A stretch of 64,000 bases of DNA from Vanilla planifolia (Eukaryota > Streptophyta > Magnoliopsida > Asparagales > Orchidaceae). Made by a program: the position numbers and the translations under genes. The stretch lies in assembly GCA_023846275.1 (NCBI GenBank), contig JAIUJO010000160.1:930774-994773 (forward strand). Direction: 5' to 3'. Shown one piece after another: positions 24,801 to 35,480 of this stretch (its first letter is position 1; each line of letters opens with the position of its first letter). Below the pieces are notes generated by a model, which saw nothing but the letters and a program-made list of their open reading frames with translations, ran no database searches and was not told the DNA's origin.

Positions 24801-25480
24801 ATATGGTGATGCAGATAAGGTCAATAGACACCCATAGTCGAATTAAAAGAAACTTAACTATTAGAGATGTATAAAGACTTCATGACATAAAAGCATAGAG
24901 TATGCAACAGCTAAATATTTTTCTTAAATATAGTGGTCATTGAAGAACGTGATCTTCATCGAGCAAAGTTATGACATGTAAATACTAAAATTTGGACAAG
25001 GAGGACAATTGGTGTGTGGAAGTTGACCAATTGCACTGATCACTATGCTTCAAAACATATACACTACTATAGAATAATAAATACTTATCACTAGATTTTG
25101 AATGAAAATTGCACATCAAACTTCCAATGAAAATTGAATTCAATTAGGAATAAGGTTTTATAATGAATTCGGACTTTTTGTCTTAGAATTCTAAATGTCA
25201 ACGAATGGTTTGAATTATAATTTTAGGTATCTTAAAAAAATTGCTATTTCCTAAGATTTTAAAAAGTTTGAAGTTCATGATGGCAACAATTATCTATTTT
25301 GCTTAATGATTCTCTTGCTCATTCAATTGTAGCCAAAGATAAGGTTAAAGAAGTATGTCCAAGCTTTTGTAATGCACAAAAAATTTCAACAAGCATAAGC
25401 ATTTACCATCTCTGATTTAATAAAAAGTTTATGGAAGCAAGAGGATTATCACTTAACTATGGGTAAAATTTTACATATTC
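24800..25480 (+). pseudogene. LINE ORF2 C-terminal remnant
   Basis: After the RT, a frame with 'HRAKL' and 'IGVWK' (about 24955-25020) sits where plant L1 proteins place 'N.ALL.KW.WR'. At about 25273 'VHDGNNYLFC' with 'DSLAHSI' and 'VKEVCPSFC' (to about 25370) matches the 'VG.G..I.FW.D.W.G...L...FP.L' region. No RNase H or zinc-knuckle end was recognised. The 3' boundary is set where recognisable similarity stops. Confidence 0.6.
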
Positions 25481-26440
25481 TTCAATTTCTTAAAAATAAG
25501 AAACTTTGGAAAGATAAAAATTTTCTAAAATATGAAAAAAATTAATATTCTCTAAATCTTATTTGTTGGTTCAATATTCTAAGTTACACCACTTCTCAAT
25601 GCTTCTAGCTGATGTAATGATCATAAAAAGGCAATTTTATAGTTTTCTTTGCACTAGGACAACAATTTACTTAAATAAGAAATAAACAATAGGAAGTAAT
25701 TCAATGCATCCCTCCCCTACCTAAAAACCACAAACTTAAAATTCATGGCTACTCAAACTATAATGATTGATATTTAGGTATGGTCGAACTATGTGAAATC
25801 AAATGGTTAAATGAATTAAAGTCTTCATCTATGTTGGGATAGAAAATTTTCAATAGAGTAACATTCCCTACATTTGCTACAAAGTGTTTTCATAAAATCA
25901 AAAAATTCAATTTATTAATCAATGTGATGGGCTGCAAGATAATTATCAAACTAATGCAAGGTCAATTTATAATAGAATTGGACTTGTCCCACTTAAGATA
26001 ATTAGATTAAGATAAATAGTAAATTTATCCCATATTTGTCGGAGTTGTAGTTATAAAGAGGGTAACAAAGTTCCCAATTTCATAGAAACATAGCAAAATA
26101 ATCTACCCCTAAAGCACGGAGTCCGCTATACCTTTCTAAACACAACAAAGGTTTGGTCATAGTGGTTGATGCACAAATTCTATACATTCATTCGTCGCAC
26201 AAGATAATATGTACCAATTTTAGCAAGAAACACATTGATAATGTGCATTAGTTATAGGTATTATTGAGTTGTTTGAAGTTCGGATAGGATTCATCTTTAA
26301 TTTACTTGGCAATGGTTGGTTAGCTCAACGCTTTAGTGCAATCTTAAATTTGTAATCGATCACTTGTCAAAAAGACTTGCTATTAGAGACATTGCTGAAG
26401 TCATTAATAAAGAGTGATTTTGTCATTTTTTTCTAAGATA
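25481..26440. other. AT-rich stretch without recognised features
   Basis: I see no gene or named element. It could include more of the LINE 3' end, but no motif could be read with confidence. Confidence 0.45.
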
Positions 26441-27149
26441 TTGGTTGTGTGGGCCATGTTCACTATTAGTGCGCATTGCTAACATTTGTTCATTGCGTCA
26501 AATACATCAAAAGAACATGGCAAATGCAACTATGGGCAACATTATTATTATATTATATATTAGGGGAGATATACATTGTACAAGTACTTTGACTAAAGGT
26601 AACACTTTGAAAAGATGCACATTAATGCATTGTCACAGTTCAGCATCTTCCACCACTACTACATTGCAAAATGCAGAGATGTTCCGGCGTGTGCTTGAGC
26701 TTATCCACCAGTTTCAATATTGGGCTGGCATATAGAGGGATGTCCCAGTTCTTCTCTACCGAGTTTGAGGTTTGATTTGGAAAGAATCTCTACCGTTTTT
26801 TGTTTTGTTTTTTCTTCCGCCAAAACAAAAAGTGATTAATCAGAAGGTTTCACCTGTTCTCCAAATATTATTCCTTTTTCTTTTTTTCTTTCCTGGGTAT
26901 ATCTGAACTCATTTCTTTTGTCATTTCTACATTTTTTCATTTCTACAAAGATATCGAGGATCCATATGTTTTGGAATAGATCTGGTGACTTCGATACTTT
27001 GAGAACAGCGAGAGCAGAATCCGAATCATACCTTCAGATGTCACTTGCTTTCCTTTCCTTCCCCAGCTTGTACTTGAAGCATTTTAAAAGTATGTTGAAA
27101 TTTGTCAAGTAAAAAATATTTCTTTAAAAAAATGCAATCAGAATATAAG
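26441..27149. other. Left flank of the GC-rich island
   Basis: From about 26.44 kb the base composition rises gradually, with scattered CG dinucleotides and pyrimidine-rich tracts (26800-26930). Two short plus-strand frames (26445-26735, 96 aa; 26918-27112, 64 aa) show no recognisable motif. The stretch may belong to the same insertion as 27150-27810, more decayed, or be ordinary flank. Confidence 0.35.
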
Positions 27150-27810
27150 TCGTCTCCTTTTATCACGGCTGAAGTACTTTCTTTTGATGTTTGAACCCTT
27201 GGTGCCCAAAGGGGCCCTGGTTCATTCGTGTCTTTATGGGACTAATGGACAGAGAAAGGGACCTTTGATCAGGCTTTCTCCGATCTTTGCGTTTCCCATG
27301 GGAATCCACTGGACTTCTCAGCGGCAGGATTGGATACCTGCATCTGATCGAAGTTCCATGTTAGTGCCTCACGAGAGTGGTGGGTCGCTTCGCGAAATAC
27401 ATTGCTTTGACCTTTTAAGAATTTTTCTTGAAGAGCGAGATCGTTATTACATAGATCAGGTGCCTATCTCTACATGGTACTTCCACAATGAGATCATCAA
27501 AGCCTTGCACGAAGACACCACAAACCTTTCACTCTGCGAGAGCAGAACCAAGGGATAGAGCTAAAGCCAGCCCGAGGCTTTGAATCGGATTGCTAGTCCA
27601 TAGCTGACAAAGAATTTCCGCTCCCTTGTCAATCCAATCCCAGAACTACGGCTCAAAAGCATCGTACAGTGGATGCGTCGAGTTCGAAACTTGCTGCCCT
27701 ACGTCCTGAGTTATTGGCTTCAATTCTCTCGAGGTTCAGAAGTTCCCCAGAGGGGGCCCCGGGTAGGAGAAGAAAGGAGACGCAATAGGTTTTAGCTAAA
27801 CCCTATCACT
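27150..27810 (+). other. GC-rich, CG-rich island; possible organelle-derived insert
   Basis: This block differs sharply from the rest of the window. GC content is roughly half against about a quarter to a third elsewhere. CG dinucleotides are frequent (for example 'tcgcttcgcgaaat', 'gatgcgtcgagttcgaaac'), and it has G/C runs such as 'agagggggccccggg'. The style recalls plant mitochondrial DNA, and retained CG suggests recent arrival, before methylation-driven decay. I could not match it to any mitochondrial or plastid gene I know, so organelle origin is a hypothesis. Alternatives are a conserved nuclear exon or a fragment from another genome. Confidence 0.4.
27184..27558 (+). CDS. Unidentified 124-aa frame in GC-rich island
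   Basis: This ATG-started frame spans most of the island's left half. The product is mixed and soluble-looking, without a signal peptide or membrane segment. Readable segments include 'FEPLVPKGALVHSC', 'PMGIHWTSQRQDWIPAS', 'LRIFLEERDRYYIDQ' and 'STWYFHNEIIKALHED'. The Phe/Leu/Arg/Glu-rich middle looks more protein-like than any other open frame in the window, but I recognise no family. It ends at a stop at 27556-27558, before the end of the GC-rich block. It could be a mitochondrial-type hypothetical ORF, part of a broken gene, or chance in GC-rich DNA. Confidence 0.35.
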   Translation: MMFEPLVPKGALVHSCLYGTNGQRKGPLIRLSPIFAFPMGIHWTSQRQDWIPASDRSSMLVPHESGGSLREIHCFDLLRIFLEERDRYYIDQVPISTWYFHNEIIKALHEDTTNLSLCESRTKG

Positions 27811-28480
27811 ACTTGGGATGAGATGAAAACCTTATTGCTAGAACAATTACACTGCCATAATACATCAAGATCAAGGAGGTTGTTCTTTAGTTGTATGTTT
27901 TGTTAGCGTATGACCATCATCAACGTTTTATTTGGCCTTTCAAACAAGTTAGTTCAATTTATAAATTTAGATTATTATTATAAATTCATGTCAAAATAGA
28001 AAGAATACTAATGAGATTTTTAAAATTTATTTACTTGAAAAAAGTTTTTTAATTATTTAACTTTTGTATGTTTGCATTAATACTTTTGTTGGTATCATAT
28101 TGATGAAAATATTATCTATTGACATGTCTTGCAAGCATTATTAATAACTTCAAAATTTCTTTAATTTGACTATGTTTAATTATTTTATATCATTTTTATT
28201 GAATAAAAGTTTATTATTAAATTATTTAATCATATTTACTTTATAGGGAATGTAATTTAGTTTGAACATCTTAATTACATTAATTAATAAACAACATATT
28301 TTTTTTTCTTATTTATTTATGTATGGTTTATCAACAAATTTATTGTGCATCTAATTTTTTTACCATGGTATTTCATTTATAATGTTTAAGGCTCTTATGT
28401 TCTATTATTTCATTACAATTAAATTTTTGTAGAATATTGGGTATTAATGAGGTGGGTAATTCTTTGAGATTTGTTATAGA
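27811..28480. other. AT-rich stretch without recognised features
   Basis: Composition drops back to the window norm directly after the island. No gene or repeat was recognised here. Confidence 0.5.
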
Positions 28481-29290
28481 AAATGTTTTATTTTTTAAAT
28501 GGTTTGCATGGTTGATATCTTTTATTGCATGATATACATCTTTGTTTTATAAAATGTTAAGGCGTTATGATTATTTTAGTTTATAAATTATTTAAGAAGA
28601 CTATCCTTCGTTTTGGAAATGCTTAATTTTCTTGATGGTATTTTTTAATGTTTATAGTTTTTTTACGAATGGCCAATTCCTTGCTACTTTTATCATTAGA
28701 ATACCATCTAAGGTGCATAACACATGCCTTTTGAGATTAATTCTTATGGATCTATTAATTCCAATGGGAATGTATCCTTCTCTTCATGCATGTAGATTTC
28801 TCCTCTTTTACCTTACTTTTTGCTTGACTCTCTTTCTTTGTTTCATAATAATTGTGATTCCCCCTTGTTATCTCTCATGGCTATGATTTCTACTAGCTTT
28901 CTCATACCTATTTTTTTCAAATCCAATAGGAAAACCATCTCCTATATCCATATTATTATAAGTTTCAATAACTTCATAAATTTTCAAGTGTAAAAAAGAG
29001 TCAGAACTAGGGTTATAACTCATACAACTCTTATTACTATTCATAAATTGGAATTTAAATTTTTAGTCCACCTTTAATATATTATTCCTAAACTTTCTAA
29101 TTGTTTTCAATTGAAGAATATGGGACTCTAGCTCAAGTTTTAAATAGATTAAGAGAATGTATGGTCCAAACAAGATTATGTAATATTTACCATTATCCTT
29201 TGTATATAAAATAACAACTTGCTGTTTAATGAATTAGTTTTTAAAGCACATTATTAATTGAGGAAGTGTAAAAAAAACATAACCTCAATT
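28480..29290. repeat. Dispersed repeat B, copy 1
   Basis: The right part (about 28990-29285) aligns with 45400-45670 in the same orientation. Shared blocks include 'actagggtta', 'gaatttaaatttt.agtcca' (29051 and 45443), 'aatagat.ag' and 'gaattagtttttaaa'-like sequence. Upstream similarity to 44.93-45.40 kb is weak. Copy 1 lies immediately beyond the integrase end of the minus-strand gypsy element, so it may be that element's 3' untranslated region or LTR. The 84-aa frame at 28632-28886 inside it is not treated as a gene. Confidence 0.45.
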
Positions 29291-29519
29291 GTTTAAAGTT
29301 TCTACTTGTGCTTGCTAACCGAAGTTGTGTAACTTTCTTCCTAAAATTACTAGAATGTTATCACGAAAATCAATGGAAAATCTCTAACCATCTATACCAG
29401 ACCTTATTCTCATCCTCTTGATTAGCTTCTTATTTTTCTTCATTATTCCATGGAAATTTAACTATGGGAAAGCTCTTTCACTTAAGCTTTCTTATATTAC
29501 CAAAAAAATCATAGACTAA

Positions 29520-30110
29520 GAACTCCTAATAGGATGCATCTATTTGTAGCTATTGTTCATCTTTGTTCTCAAGAAGAATATGTAACTAGTTTGGATTACT
29601 TTATATGGTTTGCCATGTTCTTGAGGATATTAAGCAACACTATGCTAGTAAATTCTTCCAAAATGCAAATCTAAATGATTCTAGAATTCAAAAGTGGTTG
29701 TTGCATCTTTATAAAAAATAATTAGTTTTGTTTGTCTATGTTGTCAGATAATCTACTACACATACTACTCAACCATATTGTCATTTAAATTAGTACATGT
29801 AATTGTAAGAAAGTGAGTCGATTTAGTCAATCATCCATTATCATCGATATATGTTGTTAGTCTTAGATGACTGCTAAAGTGTTCCCATCTAACTTCCAAG
29901 CTAATATTACAAGATTTTGAATAAATTGTAAGAATTAGGATGTTCTACTTTCACTATCTTGCACATTAAATAGTTCAAAACATATTAAGTTACATCCCTC
30001 TTTAGACCAATCAATAAAAATAAGGTTTTCAGGATCTTAATCATGTTTGTCTATGATGGGTGAATAAAAATTTGCTATCATGAGCTTCCTTAAAAAACCA
30101 CTCCTTGAAC
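29520..30110 (-). pseudogene. Gypsy integrase remnant (- strand)
   Basis: On the minus strand 'EAHDSKF' (about 30068-30092) matches 'EAH.S...HPG'. 'LKRDVT.YVLNYLMCKIVK' with 'VEHPN' (about 29932-30012) matches 'GMK.DV..YV..C..CQ.VK.EH..P', with one zinc-binding Cys lost. 'VRWEHFS' then gives the 'WEHI.MDF' region, and 'LTKSTHFLTI' (about 29789-29830) the 'LTKSAHFLP' region. A decayed 'FHPQTDGQSER.IQT' region is visible as 'PQEHGKPYKVIQT' near 29590-29630. Catalytic Asp residues are mostly gone. Confidence 0.8.
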
Positions 30111-30429
30111 TTTTACTGTTGTGGAACACACCACTTAACAAGATATGTTAACGTATGATCCTTTAAGGCAAAATCCTTAGATTCACTATGTTGTAGTCAA
30201 CAAATCTCAACCTAAAGCTTAGGTTCTCAATGATAAAGTATCCTAAGCAATTCCATCTAATTGACATGGATGTTAAGTGCACTAAGTCGAGCAACTAAAG
30301 TCTAAACAACAAACTATGTTTGAATAGTACTAATATTCATCATGAACTCTCTCAATGATTTCTTCATAAGTTATGTATTAATAGTTTTGCTCAGATTCAA
30401 AGCATTAACCCAAAAATTTTAAATTCACT

Positions 30430-30720
30430 TGCAATACTTAGTGTTAAAATCATAGACCTTAGTGAGCTTGAAATATCATCTCTACCTCAAGTTAAGCTCA
30501 CACTTCAGAGTAGAAAGATTTGAAGATTTTGTGATCAGTAAAAAGTTGATCCTACACCTTATACAAGTAATATGGCCATAACATGAGAGAAAACATCACT
30601 ACCACTAAATCCAAGTCAAGCAGTAAGCAGTTATACGTATATTCATGCAACTGTTTAGATGCACATGCTTGCACTCAATAACAATCAATAAGAATTATTC
30701 CTATGGAAGTGAGTGATTCA
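30430..30720 (-). pseudogene. Gypsy RNase H remnant (- strand)
   Basis: The minus strand reads 'LHEYTYNCLLLDLDLVVVMF' (about 30611-30650 and below), matching 'LK.HE.NYPTHDLELAAVVFAL'. Next come 'LWPYYLYKV' for 'IWRHYLYG' and 'LFTDHKIFKSF' (about 30529-30555) for '..TDHKSLKY.F', with the catalytic TDH kept. 'ALNLR.R' (about 30490) matches 'LN.RQRRW.E'. This is the best-preserved part of the element, with the fewest frame breaks. Confidence 0.85.
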
Positions 30721-31260
30721 AGTACTCGATTTGTTAACAAAAGCTTTGCTCATAGTGATATGTCCAAAAGAACACAACATCTTACTATATCAACTTAGTA
30801 ATAAGTGTTAGTCTTTCAAAAATTTTACAAAAAAAATGGTAATTATCCACAAAACATAAGAACTTTGTAGATGCAAACTAGAGTCCATCTGTCCCACTCA
30901 ATGATAGTTCAAATCTTGATGGGATCCAATGGAGTCTTTAGCATTGCTAATGTGACTATGGAACACTTCTTGATCTAAGAAAAATGAGTACTTCTGAATT
31001 TTTTTTGTTACTTGTTTCGCTCCTAAAACATAACTTGATTCAACAGTAAGTGAATTAAGCTATTTAAAGGGCAACATGGTGTACTAAAAATGCTTGATCC
31101 TTATTTTGAATGTAATATGTGGTATATCTTCCTTTGAAATTTTGACATTCCTTTTAGAACAAAAATCACGAACCTCAACTAAGTTGTGCAATTCATCCCT
31201 TTAATAACCATAGCCTTAAAACCTTTGCCCTTATTAAAATACTTCCTTATTACCTACAAC
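30720..31260 (-). pseudogene. Gypsy reverse transcriptase remnant (- strand)
   Basis: The minus strand reads 'RDELHNLVEVRDFCSK' followed by 'EDIPHITFKIRIKHF' and 'MLPFK' (about 31070-31203). These match 'RIDDL.DQL.GA..FSKIDLRSGYHQ', 'EDI.KTAF.TRYGHYEF' and 'MPFGL'. Lower down, 'FFLDQEVFHSHISNAKDSI' (about 30945-31000) matches 'FWL..V.FLGHV.S..GI'. The catalytic 'IDD' box between them is not readable, so the enzyme is dead. Confidence 0.8.
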
Positions 31261-31599
31261 AAACTATAATGAAACACTAAAAAGTAGTTCCACCATCTTA
31301 AGTGGTTACAAAAACCATTTATCATCTACAATCCTATGAAAAGAAAGCTAAGAAAAGAATGTGAAGCAGTAATATTTAATGGATTGCTAAAAAACCTCCA
31401 TAATAAATCATACTGATGATAACATCAAAAGGCTTTATAGCTTATCATTGAGTATGTGAATAGATTTGCAATTACCCTCCATAAATATCTCGTACCCATT
31501 TGATGATCTATGTTGTCTTCTACCCATCAAGATAGGTGGATATGTTGTGATTGGGCTTCAACCCATCAAAATAAATCTTCACTTTAAAGAACCACCATG

Positions 31600-32450
31600 C
31601 TCACCATCACATCCACTACATCACTAAAACTAATCCCTAGTACTTCTTATCTAGTGCTCTCTAATTGCCCATGCAAGAATGTATGTGTTTTGCCACCTTT
31701 AGTATGAACCATTCTAATCTTCATATTCAATGATGATTTTGGATTTTTCCTTTTTTTCCCAACCATTCCAAGACCATCTGCATGGCGTTCCTCCTGCTCA
31801 AATAACTTAGGAAGCTCTATCAAGCCTTAATATTGAGAAAATTGTGAAGCAATAGTTTCTTTCCTATATCCATTCATGAAACATTAACATTGAGTATCAT
31901 TAGAAGGTGCAAGCATAGAAGAGTAACATATAAGATTTAAATATCAATTCGAATAGTTCGTAACTATTGTCAACTTTTGATTAAGATGAGTAACCTAACT
32001 CATAAGATGGGAAATGGGCATGTTATGTACATAGCACTCCTTTAATAAATCACAAACTTCATCCATCGAACCTCACTATTTTGGTATCCCCATAGTTTTA
32101 GGCTTACCTTTTTAGCATGTCGTGGGCTCTCAATTTAGGACCAACTCTACAAGGGAAACTTTCCTCTTAGTTGGGCACCACAAGGAATCAAGAAAATCCT
32201 AATCTGTTATACTGTTATAACTAATTTTTTTAAACAAAGACCTATGGATTTAAATGCATGAAAGCTTCCAAAATTGCCTCCACTTTTGCCTCAAGCAACA
32301 TTTCAGGTTTGATAGCCCTAACTTGTCATACTATCTTGGGCTCTCTTTGAACATGACCACCAAACATTAAGGTCGTTACTGTCTTAATGCCTTGATGACC
32401 TCTACCATAGATACACTACACCATTATTTCAAATGGCAACGATGATAAGA
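31600..32450 (-). pseudogene. Possible gypsy Gag remnant (- strand)
   Basis: Upstream of RT on the minus strand, the region around 32300-32410 gives 'RGHQGI', 'MFGGHVQREP' and 'KPEMLLEAKVEAILEAF', a pattern compatible with the start and helical part of a plant gypsy Gag. No zinc knuckle was found. The call rests mainly on position. Confidence 0.35.
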
Positions 32451-33422
32451 CACGTAAACCTCACAATAACCTTATGCAATACAATGTCATAAATTACCTG
32501 CATGAAATGCCCCATAAATTTCTTAAGATATTCTCTTTCCATAAGTACAAAGAAAATTGCATATTTTTAATTCCTACTAGATGAACGTAATAGGAAAGTG
32601 CTAAGCTATAAGAACAAGTTGTTTACTATTAGAGATAAACTTACTCTTATGAAGATTGGTCTTCCTTAAATACCTATTTTCTCTCTAATTATTTTTAATC
32701 ATAGAATTGGAACATCAAATACATTTTAGAAAATCATTAATGGTTTCCTTTGTAGTGACTCCAAGAATTTACAAAAGCTCCATTGGATTCATACAAAAAA
32801 TGTTAGCCATCCAACAAAAAAAAATTAATTGATGCCAAAAAAAGCTTGAATTGGTAATGTCTACATTCTTAGCAATACACAACTAGAAGTTAATTTAAAA
32901 CAAACCGTTATGGCTATGCTACATGAATGCAAACAATATGACATTAGTAATCAAATTTCACATTTTTTTGTCATACAAAACACATTGAAAAATTGAAGAG
33001 ATGATCCTAAAAAGTACTAATTTGTCTAATCATAATGCAAGTTGCATACTATCACAATTGATGTAAACATCACCATTTAATTATGTTGGGAGGAAATCAG
33101 AAGTAAAGGCTTGATGACAAAAACAAGATTGAATATCTAGAATGCTAAATGATAATTGAAATTCTCGATTTTCTTTAATAAAATTAAATCGATTACTACA
33201 ATTTCTAGAGTATTTAAGAAAACTCAACTTTGTGTGTTATAAAAAAGAAAGTAAACCATAGTTTATCTTTCATAGTAGTTTGTGAAGTAAAGTAAGTGTG
33301 TGGGAATCCCAAAAGTAGGGGGTATTGAATTATGTGTTGTAAAATATTTTTTTAATTTTTTATTGCAATTATTTTTCAACAATTCTTTATAAAAGCAAGG
33401 ATATGTTTGTTTACAACCTTAG

Positions 33423-33423
<1 letters not shown>

Positions 33424-33462
<39 letters not shown>
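33424..33462. repeat. (AT)n microsatellite
   Basis: A run of about 39 bases of perfect alternating A and T. It lies close to the left edge of dispersed repeat C copy 1, at 33480. Confidence 0.97.
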
Positions 33463-33468
<6 letters not shown>

Positions 33469-33479
33469 TATTTTTCTAT

Positions 33480-35480
33480 TTTTTTAGGAAAGATGAAAAA
33501 AAATTATAGTACGTCAAATTTTAAGGTGGGTCAGATCGATCTCCAAGCAACCTCTACTCCTAGTTGAGAATTTTTAACGACATAAAAACTTTTGTGGGTT
33601 CAACTATAATCCAAAATTTGTTGAGCTCAATCCTAACATAATTTTTATGACATCTAACAAAACTTACTTTTGCAAATGCTAGGTTGCCCTACCCAGTGGA
33701 AAAGGAAAATACAGTAAGAAAATAAATTTTTGATAAAAGAATGCAATGTTTCTTATTCTTGTTGATGAATAGATAAAGTATGAAGAAATCAAAATCATTA
33801 ATAGAAATAAGAAAATGAAAGCTTCAAATTGTTAGTCCTGGCTTGAAAAAATTTGCATTTTTAAAAGTACTATGTTGTAGTCTTCTACCAAGGCATTTTG
33901 CACTAATAAGATATCAAGCAAACAATCTTTAACTTCTAAAAATATTGTTCATAATCATTAGGTAATTTAGTAATAATGATTTTGTTTTTGAAAGAACATT
34001 TCGATTGTAGTTATTAGAATGTTAAGGAACACTCTTTCATAAGTACTACCAGATATACTGAAAAGCTCTTCTAAGTAACTTAAAAAATTCCTTCCAAAAC
34101 AACTATGCAATGGCCTAAAGATTGTCCATGAAAATACTAGTTAAGCAACATCAACAAGACAATTAGATCTGACTGGAAAGGAACTAGATTGTTAGATCAA
34201 ATTTTATAAATCTAGATGAGATATGGATGACTTGATCAATTTGGATTAAATGTTGCCCATCTAGTCACGTTCAATGACATTTAGATCATTCATACCATGA
34301 AAGGTAATGAAAAAATTGATCTCAAATGTTCGATAAAAAAATCATAAGATTTAGGCCATCAAATTCTAAGATTGATTATTTGAAAAAAAAGAATCACTCA
34401 AGGTTGTCCAACTTAGTCATGCTTGATCTTTGTGATCCAATGTGAAGCAATGGTTGAATGCCTATGTAAATGAAATATCCTCAATCTAAATGACTATAAG
34501 ATGGCGAGAAATAATTTGCAAACACTACTCAAATAGGAAAAACGAGTGCCACATTATATGATTGCAAGGGTTTTTCATAGTTTATACTATCTATTGTCGA
34601 TGTATAAAGTGAGTAGAAACATAAACCACTTTCATTCTTATAGGCTTATAGATTATATTGCTGATCCATGCCTTCCCATGAAATAATTAAAAAGAAAATT
34701 TTCTGATGCATACCTTCATTTGTCATACTTAAACAAGGATAAAGTCTACACACTGATCAAGACTTATTTCAAGTGTACTTGGTTTTAGCTAGTCTCCTAA
34801 CTTAAGGCTTCCGTAGTACTCAAGGGTTTAGTTGGTCGATGTGATTTGTAATTGTAGCATGGCTTAAATGTTTTTGTAATTATGAAAATTTAAAAAAATT
34901 ATTTTTTTAGGCAAAATTTAAAATAAATTTAGCAAAAAATTTGGTAAAGTTGGAAAAGGTAAATTTAGCCAAAGATAAGATTAAGTCATTGAAAAATAAA
35001 GTCGTAGATGTTTCATAGATCAACAAAATGATTGAACAATTTAGATTCTTAAATAGGATTTAAAAGGAGACATGTGTCGCATGATTAATAATTAATTACT
35101 AATATTCCATTACATCATAAAAGAAATTTTAAACTTTTGTTGAATTTCTTCTATCACAGATGCTTGTTAAACAATCAAAGGTACTTTAAGGACCACTAAT
35201 TGACCATTTTTAAAACTGCAGAGCTTGTTCATCACAACAAAAACTAGTTTATGCTAAGTAAGCCTATTTAAATAAAATACTAAAAAATTATGACTTCACA
35301 CATCAAACACAATGGAGACTAATAATCTAATCTTTTTGATGATGACAAGTGAAAATTTTACTAAAAAGTTATAACTTGTTAAAACATATACTTAAGAAAT
35401 ATTATTAAAGCAAGAGGTATTAAAATGGAAAAATATTTGCTCCCCGACATTTCATACTGCTTTTTGCTAAATTCTCCCAT
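33480..35480 (+). repeat. Dispersed repeat C, copy 1
   Basis: It aligns with copy 2 (38.40-40.37 kb) over about 2 kb in the same orientation. Landmarks are 'ctaccaagg.attt' (33885 and 38774), the 'tatgcaatggcctaa'/'acaaaatggcctaa' block, 'gattatttgaa...gaatcac', 'gatctttgt.atccaatgt', 'tctcctaact.aaggcttcc' (34792 and 39695) and 'gcttgttc.tcaca' (35223 and 40141). The offset drifts only from 4889 to about 4918. The copies could be LTR-bearing ends of one element or two insertions. The downstream part, after about 34.9 kb, may be decayed coding sequence. I do not recognise the family. Confidence 0.7.

Larger units (their letters stand above)
22600..25480 (+). mobile_element. L1-type LINE ORF2 relic
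   Basis: Blocks of a plant L1-like ORF2 appear in collinear order over 2.8 kb: endonuclease, linker, RT fingers/palm, RT thumb and the C-terminal region. About a dozen frameshifts and stops interrupt them. The spacing is close to that of an intact ORF2, so this is a nearly full coding length that has decayed in place rather than the usual short 5'-truncated copy. I found no clear poly(A) end or target-site duplication. The 5' UTR and ORF1 were not recognised. Component blocks are listed separately. Confidence 0.85.
29300..32450 (-). mobile_element. Ty3/gypsy relic (- strand)
   Basis: Reading the minus strand, Gag-like, RT, RNase H and integrase remnants occur in the right order and spacing over about 3.1 kb. 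The RNase H and integrase text resembles the plant chromovirus (Tekay/Del-type) consensus, with 'LDLVVV' for 'DLELAAVV' and 'LTKSTHFL' for 'LTKSAHFL'. Every block has stops. No matched LTR pair could be demonstrated, though repeat B lies at the expected 3' LTR position on the left. Component blocks are listed separately. Confidence 0.85.

Noticed and set aside
27600..27800. tRNA or rRNA fragment in the GC-rich island
   Set aside because: I looked for a T-loop 'GGTTCGAATCC'-type block and cloverleaf arms, and for familiar rRNA text, and found none.
28632..28886. 84-aa hydrophobic open frame resembling a small membrane protein
   Set aside because: T-rich DNA gives Phe/Leu/Ile-rich frames by chance; it starts in AT-rich sequence and no homologous frame is open in the related stretch near 45 kb.
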